Below, piece by piece: positions 1-6,960 of a DNA stretch of 12,882 nt; position 1 is the first letter of the stretch, and every line of letters begins with the position of its first letter. The notes beneath the pieces are model-generated. The model saw only the letters and a program-made list of their open reading frames with translations, did not search any database and was not told where the DNA came from. Origin of the DNA: UBA1413 sp964349885 (GTDB lineage: Bacteria > Bacteroidota > Bacteroidia > Bacteroidales > Prolixibacteraceae). Position numbers and translations under genes: made by a program. The stretch spans positions 1 to 12,882 of the forward strand of contig CAYGIQ010000078.1 in the NCBI GenBank assembly GCA_964349885.1, read 5' to 3'.

Positions 1-1172
1 GTCCTCAGGATGCCGAACAGAACCCCTACCGTTTTTTGGCCGACACCCTCGATCATGCCGATTTCCTACACGCCCGGGCACCAAAGCCAACCCTGATGAT
101 AACCACGGAGCATGACTTCTTCAGCCAACAGGGAGCCCTTGAAACTTTTTCGGAAGGAAGCAGGTCGTTTGCAGCGCTCGGTCACCCCGATTTTTTAAGT
201 TTTGCCAAAGATGACGGTGGGCATACCTCCACGCGCTCCAACAGGGAGGCACTCTATGCCTTTTTTCAGCAGCACCTTCAACTTTCGGGCGATGCTTCCG
301 AAGAGCGGGTTGAGTTGTTCTCTCCCCAAGCACTTTGGGCAACCCAATCTGGCCAGGTAGGTGCTGAATTTCCAACCTCCAAAACCGTTTTTGATCTCCT
401 GCAGAATATAGAAAACACTTCGTTCCCAGCGGGAGTTGATGCGATGGCGGACTTGAAATCGATTGCAGGTGTTGGCTTCAATTATACGTTAACAAGCGGT
501 GTATATACCGGCAAACTTAACGTAATGGACGTCGCTGTAAAGAAATATTTTCTTGAGAACGACAGAGGCGATTATGTACTCCCGCTCTATCTGATAGGGG
601 ATCCGCAAAACACACATCGGTGGCTGATATGGCTTCATCCCGAAGGGAAATCAGCCGTTTTGAAACACCCCGGAGTTGCTGACCTAATCACAAATGGATA
701 CCTTGTTGTGGCACCCGATCTTCCGGGTATTGGGGAGCTGCACGACAAATCGTTTGCGGGCGATGGCACGGTACAAGGAATACCTTTCAATTACACTTTT
801 GGTGCTCAGCTTGCCGGTCTTAGTATTTCTGGTATTCGTGCTGACGCCCTTTGGCTGGTCCAGCAATTTATTGAATCGGAGCGTAATAGCGGAGACATCT
901 CTGTTCATGCTCTGGCCGAAAGGGAAATGACACCAGTTTTGGCATTGTATCTCTCACTGAAAAAGGAGATACCAGCAGCGGTATTTGTTGACCACAAAGA
1001 CGAGAATACAATTCTAAGGACCCGAATGTTCCATCCCTCTGATGCATTTGGAGTGGTACCCGGAACACTCCCTTGGGCCGAAGGGAAAGGGTTTAGGGAG
1101 TTTTTCGGAGCGATTAAGGTATATTCTGTTGACGATGTTGAAAAGGGGATAGAGCTCTTAATCAGCCAATAA
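1..1172 (+). CDS. Tandem alpha/beta-hydrolase, acetyl-xylan-esterase type (5' end outside window)
   Basis: This is the C-terminal 389 residues of a larger protein. The frame is open to the left edge (first full codon at base 3), so the TTG at 36 is not a real start. The first ~90 residues are the end of a hydrolase domain: the acid is probably the Asp of TTEHDFF (codon 114-116) and the catalytic His that of DDGGHTS (codon 222-224), followed by a helix ending the domain. From about base 480 a second hydrolase-like domain begins, with an oxyanion-type strand WLIWLHPEGKSA and VVAPDLPGIGE. This matches the two-domain plan of Bacteroidota and planctomycete acetyl-xylan-esterase-like proteins, which hydrolyse ester groups on polysaccharides or similar substrates. 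The second domain has no G-x-S-x-G elbow and is probably non-catalytic. Substrate and location cannot be told because the N-terminus is missing. Confidence 0.75.
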   Translation, partial: PQDAEQNPYRFLADTLDHADFLHARAPKPTLMITTEHDFFSQQGALETFSEGSRSFAALGHPDFLSFAKDDGGHTSTRSNREALYAFFQQHLQLSGDASEERVELFSPQALWATQSGQVGAEFPTSKTVFDLLQNIENTSFPAGVDAMADLKSIAGVGFNYTLTSGVYTGKLNVMDVAVKKYFLENDRGDYVLPLYLIGDPQNTHRWLIWLHPEGKSAVLKHPGVADLITNGYLVVAPDLPGIGELHDKSFAGDGTVQGIPFNYTFGAQLAGLSISGIRADALWLVQQFIESERNSGDISVHALAEREMTPVLALYLSLKKEIPAAVFVDHKDENTILRTRMFHPSDAFGVVPGTLPWAEGKGFREFFGAIKVYSVDDVEKGIELLISQ

Positions 1173-1700
1173 CTATACCAGCATCTTTTGCATGAACCAC
1201 TCGTTTTCCCAGCCTTGAGCGGTTCTGAGCCATGACTTCTTAATTCCTGTTACCTGATACCCCGCTTTTTCGAAAAGTTGCAGACTGGGTTGATTGGCTT
1301 CGGAAACAGACGAAGACAATTGCCGGATTCCCAAAATATTTGCAGCATACTTTTCAAGAGCAGCCAATGCGTCGGAGGCATAGCCATGCCGGCGATCCTC
1401 ACCCTTATGAATCAATATTCCAACAGCTGCCCGCTGATGATAGGGATCGAAGTCGAACAGGTCGATTGCACCAACTGCCTTTCCTTCAGAATTGGTAATG
1501 ATGAATCGCTCCTGTTTTCGGGTATAGATATCGAGCGAGGCCTCTGCAATATATTGTTTTAGTTGGTGGCGAGAGAAAGGAGAGTGGGTATTTCCTATAT
1601 TCCAGAGGGCCACCTCGTTTTCCCAAGCATACAGCAGGTCGAGGTCTTCGGGCTCCAGAGCCCGAAGTACAATGTCACCATGTGCCAACAGATTATTCAT
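1173..1700 (-). CDS. GNAT family N-acetyltransferase (RimJ/RimL/SpeG-like)
   Basis: A 175-residue single-domain GNAT enzyme that transfers acetyl from acetyl-CoA to an amine; the acceptor is unknown. It opens with the family pattern IVLRALEPEDLDLLYAWEN (residues 10-28). The acetyl-CoA pyrophosphate loop is the R-R-x-G-x-A type, EDRRHGYASDAL at 101-112, and the late motif NQPSLQLFEKAGY (136-148) is typical of the fold. The length is normal for the Acetyltransf_3 group, which includes ribosomal-protein and polyamine acetyltransferases. The ATG (1698-1700) lies inside the end of the upstream glycosyltransferase gene, whose TAA is at 1695-1693. The 8-bp overlap suggests translational coupling. 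It is the last gene of the minus-strand block, and its TAG is directly adjacent to the stop of the convergent esterase. Acetylation of a sugar or envelope component is possible from context only. Confidence 0.9.
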   Translation of the reverse strand: MNNLLAHGDIVLRALEPEDLDLLYAWENEVALWNIGNTHSPFSRHQLKQYIAEASLDIYTRKQERFIITNSEGKAVGAIDLFDFDPYHQRAAVGILIHKGEDRRHGYASDALAALEKYAANILGIRQLSSSVSEANQPSLQLFEKAGYQVTGIKKSWLRTAQGWENEWFMQKMLV

Positions 1701-3675
1701 GGGCCAATCGATCGAGGTTCTTCCAGTATCTGAAAATCAAGGAGGCATCGTTCCAAACGCGGTAGTCTTTGGCATACAAAACATTGAGCTGTTTTTTTTG
1801 ATTTTCGGGAGGGTCGGTGGTAAACAACAGCCTCTGATCGAGAATTCCAGGTGGAAGCTGAGGCAAGTGTTCCATAGAATAGCGATCGGGGATATAGCCT
1901 ATCCATGTACAGTGCCCCAACGCCACGCGGCGAAGGTTTTGCAGCAACTTTGATTTATGTCTGAAGAACCAGATGGAAATTGGAAGCGAAAGCGTTATGG
2001 CCGCTGCGACAAGCAAATCCAGTACCCGTTTGTTTCGGCGGTTGGTTTTTTTCGAGATGGCGTTCACATTCACCAGATAAAGATCTCCAGCGGTATGTAT
2101 GGAGTTGCTGCCAATGATACTATAGCTTTCGGGAGGTGCAATTTTGTATGAGACATCCAATGCTGAAAGGTCGAGCATAGAACGAATTATTCCCGCCGAC
2201 GAGAGACTCTCGGCACAGAAGATGATCTCTTCAATTCGGTTCACTTCGATAATCTCCTTCAATTGGGCAATGTTTCCAAGCACCTCTTCACCGGCAGGCT
2301 CGTCGTTGATCGAAATGCTTCCTGCCACTATAGGATTAACCGGAGTTTGATGGAGCAGGTCTTTTACGCGCTCAACCTCTTTGGGGTGCCCAACAATGGC
2401 AACCCTTTTTTGCCGTTCTATGTCGAGTTCAAATCCGGCAACCGGCAACCTGCTTAACGCAATTCGATGGAGGGGTAATAGAACGAGCGACCAGAGTGTG
2501 CCCAGTACGATTAGTGCCCTCGAGAAGCGTAAGGCTTCATCTGTAAGCGAATATACGATCAATATTGCAAGTGTTCCCCAGAGAATTCCACGGCCGACTC
2601 TAAGCAGGCTGACAGGTTTAGTATATCCACCAGAAAGATAGATGCCAACAAGCCAAAGCAGTATGTAAACAGGAACTATCAGTTGCAAAAAGTATAGTGG
2701 GTAATATCCGGGTTCAAACATTATCCGTTCCCATAGGGGCGTAATAATGAGATATCCAATAAAAATGAGCAGGACATCTAGCAGAGGGACAAATATTTTG
2801 GCCACAATCCTTTTCCCGATAGCCAGAAATGCCCTGAAATAAATCGCCAGATGGATGAACAGTGCGTAAAATCTAAATCCACCGGTCGAAAAGTGTTTGC
2901 TTGAGAAAATGAGCATGGCGTTGTAAAACATCTTAACATAGTTAATGCTGCCTTTTCGCGTGCTCTCTCCTTTGTAATGAATTATGGTGGTTTCGGGAAA
3001 GTAATAATTGTTGTAACCTTTTTGAAGAATTCTGTAGGAAAGATCGATGTCTTCGCCATACATAAAAAAGGCTTCGTCGAGCAAACCGGTCTTTTCCAAA
3101 GCCCCCCGTCGAATTAGCATAAAGGCACCACACAAAACATCGACCTTGTGAATGTTGTCGGGGTTTAGATAAGAGAGATGATATCTGCCAAATATTTTTG
3201 ACTTTGGAAAGAGCCCCGAAAACCCAAAAACTTTATAGAAGGCAACCCAGGGTGTGGGCAATCCGCGTTTCGATTCAGGCAAGAACCTGCCCTTGCCATC
3301 AATCATCTTCACGCCAAGACCCCCTGCATCTGGGTGTTGGTCCATAAAGGATATGATTTTTTCGAAAGTATCCTCCATGATAACGGTGTCGGGGTTAAGG
3401 AGCAGTATATATTCTCCTTCCGACATTCGAATTGCCTGATTGTTGGCGACGGAGAATCCTCCGTTTGATTTATTGGCGATGAGCTTAACTTTTGGAAATT
3501 TTTCGCGAACCAAATGGCATGAGCCATCAACGGAGTTGTTGTCGACCACAAAAACCTCCAGATTAAAATTGGTTCTGGCATTGTATACCGAATGAAGACA
3601 CTGTTCTAAAAAGTGCTTAACATTGTAGTTGACAATGATTACCGAAAGCTTTATGCTATAATCTTGAGCCTCCAT
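1693..3675 (-). CDS. Family 2 glycosyltransferase fused to a degenerate polyprenyl-sugar-phosphate transferase module
   Basis: 660 residues from the ATG at 3675; a TTG nine bases upstream is in frame but a less likely start. Residues ~8-240 are a GT-A family 2 glycosyltransferase of the rhamnosyltransferase-like group: SVIIVNYN (11-18), NPDT (94-97, DxD equivalent) and EDID (208-211, catalytic-base region). About five membrane segments follow (~270-400). A Rossmann-like region starts with KRVAIVGHP (~424-540), as in the CoA_binding_3 part of WcaJ/WbaP-type proteins. Then comes KRVLDLLVAA...LP (549-565), the membrane hairpin that opens a bacterial sugar-transferase domain, but it jumps straight to GHCTWIGYIP, PPGILDQ and LYAKDYRVWND, which resemble the tail of that domain. 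The catalytic middle with the DE and KFRSM-type motifs is absent. The protein probably builds a surface glycan at the inner membrane; the C-terminal half may be a scaffold. The gene overlaps the GNAT gene by 8 bp. Confidence 0.85.
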   Translation of the reverse strand: MEAQDYSIKLSVIIVNYNVKHFLEQCLHSVYNARTNFNLEVFVVDNNSVDGSCHLVREKFPKVKLIANKSNGGFSVANNQAIRMSEGEYILLLNPDTVIMEDTFEKIISFMDQHPDAGGLGVKMIDGKGRFLPESKRGLPTPWVAFYKVFGFSGLFPKSKIFGRYHLSYLNPDNIHKVDVLCGAFMLIRRGALEKTGLLDEAFFMYGEDIDLSYRILQKGYNNYYFPETTIIHYKGESTRKGSINYVKMFYNAMLIFSSKHFSTGGFRFYALFIHLAIYFRAFLAIGKRIVAKIFVPLLDVLLIFIGYLIITPLWERIMFEPGYYPLYFLQLIVPVYILLWLVGIYLSGGYTKPVSLLRVGRGILWGTLAILIVYSLTDEALRFSRALIVLGTLWSLVLLPLHRIALSRLPVAGFELDIERQKRVAIVGHPKEVERVKDLLHQTPVNPIVAGSISINDEPAGEEVLGNIAQLKEIIEVNRIEEIIFCAESLSSAGIIRSMLDLSALDVSYKIAPPESYSIIGSNSIHTAGDLYLVNVNAISKKTNRRNKRVLDLLVAAAITLSLPISIWFFRHKSKLLQNLRRVALGHCTWIGYIPDRYSMEHLPQLPPGILDQRLLFTTDPPENQKKQLNVLYAKDYRVWNDASLIFRYWKNLDRLAHE

Positions 3676-3677
3676 TA

Positions 3678-3691
3678 CATACAAATGTATG
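3678..3691. repeat. 6-bp inverted repeat CATACA-AA-TGTATG
   Basis: A perfect 6-bp inverted repeat with a 2-bp spacer lies in the 48-bp gap before the glycosyltransferase ATG and covers the candidate -7 box. It could be a small operator, or it could be chance in AT-rich sequence. No second copy was noticed in this window. Confidence 0.3.
3682..3689 (-). promoter_or_regulatory. Candidate Bacteroidota -7 box (TACATTTG) before the glycosyltransferase gene
   Basis: On the minus strand the bases read TACATTTG, a perfect match to the Bacteroidota -7 consensus TAnnTTTG. It ends 6 bases before the ATG at 3675, so a transcript from it would have almost no leader. No convincing TTG -33 element is visible about 20 bases upstream, and an 8-base match can arise by chance. 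If real, it would give the glycosyltransferase and GNAT genes their own promoter inside the minus-strand block. Confidence 0.3.
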
Positions 3692-3723
3692 GATTCGAAA
3701 CGAGAAAGCGGCTTATATCGTAT

Positions 3724-4875
3724 TTAGCTTCTGAAAACTTCCTCCGCGATCTGTGCATTTTCGACGGGTCGGGCATACATCTTAGTGAATCGCCTGGCAA
3801 CCTCTTCGGGGTTTTGGTCTGAAGCTGCCTGTGCCTCTTCTACCAGATTTCTGAAGTTGATAATATCCTGAGATGTGTAGTTGTCCATATATTCACCAGT
3901 ACCATACATCTGGTCGTAAGCTACATAGTTGTTAGGCCAGAGCTTGTAGTACTGGTGTATCCGGTGATCGATTCGTTCGGTAAGGCTTTGGATGAATTTG
4001 TTGGTGGGAAGGTGGTTGGTTTCTTGGAGAAAGCTTTGCAATATTGGTCGTCCGAAAGCGAAATGAACCCTTCCCTTTTGTTTGAAGATGCCTTCTTCCA
4101 TGTTGTGGAGATCGTCGGCTTTGGTTTTTTCATACGACCCTAAATCGCGCTTAATCAGCTCGTCGACCTTGCATATCCCACAAGGTTCAATTTCGTATGA
4201 GATCGATATTGGAACAATGGTAAGTTCACCAAAGCCTTCAGCGAGACTTTTCTCGTTGCTAAAATTGAGCATCTTAAGCAGTGCTACCTGTGTCTGGTCG
4301 TGCCCATCTTTGGTTCTGCCTTCGCGCTGTGCAATCCAAACGGAGGTGTTGTCGGCCACAATGCTCTTGCGCATATACTGCGAAAGCTTTCGGCTCGATT
4401 CAAGCAACTCACGGGACGCTATATTTCGTTTTACCACAAACGCCCGATTCAATTTTACGGCATGGGTAATCCAGTTGTAGATAAGCAAATTATCACCAAT
4501 GGCTATCTGGGTGGTATTCATCCCGTTTAAAAGGATGAGGTAGTTAAGGAAGGCCGAATCGAGAATAATGTCGCGGTGGTTGGAGATAAACAGGTAGGAT
4601 TTGGATTTATCGAGGTACTCAAGACCACTGAAGCTCAATCCTTTGGTGGTGGTGTGAATCACCGTTTCGACCAGGTTGCGTACAAAGGTGGTTTGCAGCT
4701 GCTCAATGGTTCTGGCCTTTTCGAGTTCGCGCCTTTTCTTGGCAACGGTTTCGGGTTTTCTGAATAGGTAGTTGAGTACTTTGTCGAAAACAGGATCCTG
4801 CAATACCAGCCCTATCTTCTCGGCAATTTCATTGTCGTTATAGGGCCGGATTTCTTCAAATTCACTTTCCTGCAT
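3724..4875 (-). CDS. Glycerolipid acyltransferase, PlsC/PlsB-type fold
   Basis: A 383-residue cytoplasmic or peripheral membrane enzyme that should move an acyl chain to a glycerophosphate-type or other lipid acceptor. Motif I is FISNHRDIILD (97-106) with catalytic His100. Motif III is AQREGRTKDG (182-191), corresponding to the PEGTRS/EGTR block, and motif IV is IVPISISYE (220-228). No clear transmembrane segment is seen; the charged N-terminal ~85 residues and the ~110 residues after the acyltransferase core make it longer than a simple PlsC (~240). The His-to-Asp spacing is H-x5-D (His100-Asp106) rather than the usual H-x4-D. The acceptor is uncertain: 1-acyl-glycerol-3-phosphate, glycerol-3-phosphate or another lipid. 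The gene begins 45 bp after the helix-hairpin-helix gene and is followed by the glycosyltransferase gene. Confidence 0.85.
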   Translation of the reverse strand: MQESEFEEIRPYNDNEIAEKIGLVLQDPVFDKVLNYLFRKPETVAKKRRELEKARTIEQLQTTFVRNLVETVIHTTTKGLSFSGLEYLDKSKSYLFISNHRDIILDSAFLNYLILLNGMNTTQIAIGDNLLIYNWITHAVKLNRAFVVKRNIASRELLESSRKLSQYMRKSIVADNTSVWIAQREGRTKDGHDQTQVALLKMLNFSNEKSLAEGFGELTIVPISISYEIEPCGICKVDELIKRDLGSYEKTKADDLHNMEEGIFKQKGRVHFAFGRPILQSFLQETNHLPTNKFIQSLTERIDHRIHQYYKLWPNNYVAYDQMYGTGEYMDNYTSQDIINFRNLVEEAQAASDQNPEEVARRFTKMYARPVENAQIAEEVFRS

Positions 4876-4900
4876 AACTCTGGTATTAAATTTAGCGGTA

Positions 4901-4908
4901 CAAAGTAA
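4901..4908 (-). promoter_or_regulatory. Weak candidate -7 box before the acyltransferase gene
   Basis: The minus strand reads TTACTTTG, which differs from TAnnTTTG only at the second base, 25 bases before the ATG at 4875. No clear -33 element is visible. It lies in the 45-bp gap between the helix-hairpin-helix and acyltransferase genes and may simply be AT-rich sequence. Confidence 0.2.
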
Positions 4909-4920
4909 AGAAATATAGCT

Positions 4921-6960
4921 TTAAAAGCGGTAACGAATTTGAATTTTGACCTCAGTTTTTGCGTTACCCTCTGTCATACCATACCCCGATCCAATGCTCT
5001 CGCGATCGGAATAGATGGTTTTTGCTGCCTTTAACCATAAATCGATGCTCTGGTTGAAGCGGTATCGTGTATTTAGGTAGCCTCTGAGCCCTTTGCCATA
5101 AAATGCAGGAGACGAAAAATTGTAGAGCAAATCGCTTTCGAGCATACTGATACGGCTAGTGTAACTGCCGGTTTGAAACCAAGCCCCCCGAAGGTTTAAG
5201 GTAAGAGCAGGTTGCCTGAAGTCATAATAGACATCTTGGAAGACCAATATTCCGTGTTCGCTGGTTGAACCCCCCACCCAAACCTGATCTATGCGACTCC
5301 GCAGAAAGAAATGCCCGAAAGGTTGATATTTAATTTGCATTCTTATTTGGGTGCGTTCCGACAGCTGGTCGTAATAATGATGTTCTGCTTTTGTTTTACC
5401 GGGCTTTGCTTTGTATTTCACCCTTAAAAATCCCGATAGTTTGTTGTGAGACCAGAAATCACCCTGCAGAAGAAAATCATTGCCGCGCATAGGGCCAATG
5501 GTGGTGTAATTGATCCATCGCGACGAAAACCAGTCGGCGTAACCCGATAGAACCACTCCGGGAAGCGGATATGCTTTCAATCCCAGGTAGAGACCCGATT
5601 CGTTGGCCGTATTTCTACCTTCGCCAAATCCGCTTCCCCAGGTAGCGTGAAATCGCTTGTCGTAGTGTCGGTATAAAATGGCCAGAATGAGCTGATCGTG
5701 CAACCTTCCTTCAACGCCTTGAAGGATCGCTTTTCCTGCCGATTTTGAGACGGCCCATTCTCCATAAAGATGCATTCGTCCTTTAACCCAACGATAGTGC
5801 CATCCGGTATTCAGATTGTTTTGACCTGAAAACTGGTGCAGTTGGTAAAGTTGTGTTCCGCGAACGAATGGAATTCCAAATCTTTCGGCAAGCATTGTTG
5901 CACCCCAGCGCAAATTGTTGTAGTTGTGTGTAAAAATAGCACCAGCAACGCTATGGGTAACGCTATTTTTATCGGCGATCTCCGATAAAGTACGATGGTA
6001 TCCGGAGGTTTGAAGGGATGTAAATGCTAGGTTGCTGTCCGACAAAAATGCCAGATTCCCGTCTGATCGTTTGTGGGATATAAAAATATGCAACCGCACA
6101 TCACCCAGTTCGATTTTTTGGGCCACTCCCCTAAAAAATCGATTTTCATCGCTGGAAGTGTAGGGTCTAATTCTGGTAACCCCCTTAGAGAGTTGCAATA
6201 CATCGGCACTCTTGCCCATTCCAAAGCCTTGCCACAGAATGAGTCCTTGGCCAACTTGCACCGCATAGTCGCCAACAATTAATTGGGTGATCCGCCTGCT
6301 GACAGGCATTTGAATAAAACCCGAATAGAAATCAAACCCCTGTGCATTGGGTGGCCTTAAAAAGGTTTCTCCGGGATCTTTGTCGGCTGTTAGGCCAACC
6401 TCTATTTGACTGCCAGCCTGCAAGCGGTATTGGGAATACAGTTTCAGAGGACTTCCTGTGTAGGCAGGTGGCCTGTCGTTTCGAGGAAGGTATCCTGCGG
6501 GTTTTGGAAACGATTGCCATCCCCGCATAATGACCTGATGCCGAATTTTGCCGGGTAAAGCAGTGTTTTCCGAACCAGCATCAACCCCCGGAATTACGAA
6601 AATGGATATCTTTTCTGCCAGGTTGCGGCCAATTCCATCGATGGAAGCCAATTCGAAGTTCGAGTAAAACGATCCATTGTTCTGCCGGTAAGCCAGAATT
6701 GCATCTGCATTAAGTTCATTTAGGAAAGGTATTCTCAGCAGTTCTTCACGGTTAGCACGGTTGAGCTCAACTGGATTTTCAAACAATTGCTGCAGTTCTT
6801 CAAGCCATACTTCCAAAATGTTCTCCTCATCCATATCTTCCGATAGGGTTTCTATCAGCTGCTCAAAGGACTCGGACCCCATGGTTTGATTTTGTGCTGA
6901 TGAATTCAGGCATACAACAACCAAGGCCAAAGCCGAAATAAATAACCTAGGATGCCTCAT
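4921..6960 (-). CDS. Secreted helix-hairpin-helix protein with outer-membrane-barrel-like body
   Basis: A 679-residue exported protein. Residues 1-22 are a signal peptide (MRHPRLF, then a hydrophobic run, cleavage likely after NSSA). An acidic helical stretch follows (30-60). Residues ~63-123 form a ComEA-like helix-hairpin-helix pair: PVELNRANREELLRI, AILAYRQNNGSFYSN and ASIDGIGRNLAEKI. The second hairpin keeps GIG; the first reads PFLN where ComEA has PGIG. From ~170 to the end there are many short alternating strands rich in Tyr, Phe and Gly, finishing IQIRYRF with a terminal Phe, which is the usual signature of an outer-membrane beta-barrel. Proteins of this plan and size are common in Bacteroidota but I know of no assigned function. 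The start ATG overlaps the stop of the PorV-like gene (ATGA), so the two products are probably made together. DNA binding in the periplasm is a possibility from the fold, not shown. Confidence 0.85.
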   Translation of the reverse strand: MRHPRLFISALALVVVCLNSSAQNQTMGSESFEQLIETLSEDMDEENILEVWLEELQQLFENPVELNRANREELLRIPFLNELNADAILAYRQNNGSFYSNFELASIDGIGRNLAEKISIFVIPGVDAGSENTALPGKIRHQVIMRGWQSFPKPAGYLPRNDRPPAYTGSPLKLYSQYRLQAGSQIEVGLTADKDPGETFLRPPNAQGFDFYSGFIQMPVSRRITQLIVGDYAVQVGQGLILWQGFGMGKSADVLQLSKGVTRIRPYTSSDENRFFRGVAQKIELGDVRLHIFISHKRSDGNLAFLSDSNLAFTSLQTSGYHRTLSEIADKNSVTHSVAGAIFTHNYNNLRWGATMLAERFGIPFVRGTQLYQLHQFSGQNNLNTGWHYRWVKGRMHLYGEWAVSKSAGKAILQGVEGRLHDQLILAILYRHYDKRFHATWGSGFGEGRNTANESGLYLGLKAYPLPGVVLSGYADWFSSRWINYTTIGPMRGNDFLLQGDFWSHNKLSGFLRVKYKAKPGKTKAEHHYYDQLSERTQIRMQIKYQPFGHFFLRSRIDQVWVGGSTSEHGILVFQDVYYDFRQPALTLNLRGAWFQTGSYTSRISMLESDLLYNFSSPAFYGKGLRGYLNTRYRFNQSIDLWLKAAKTIYSDRESIGSGYGMTEGNAKTEVKIQIRYRF

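Noticed and set aside
36..38. TTG at 36 as the start of the esterase
   Set aside because: The frame remains open to base 3 and the protein clearly begins inside a hydrolase domain, so the true start is outside the window.
1070..1085. CCCTT/AAGGG hairpin near the end of the esterase gene
   Set aside because: Five-base stem inside coding sequence, without a T-run; it is not a credible terminator.
4082..4480. 132-codon frame antisense to the acyltransferase
   Set aside because: It is a mirror of the acyltransferase coding sequence with no signal, domain or start context.
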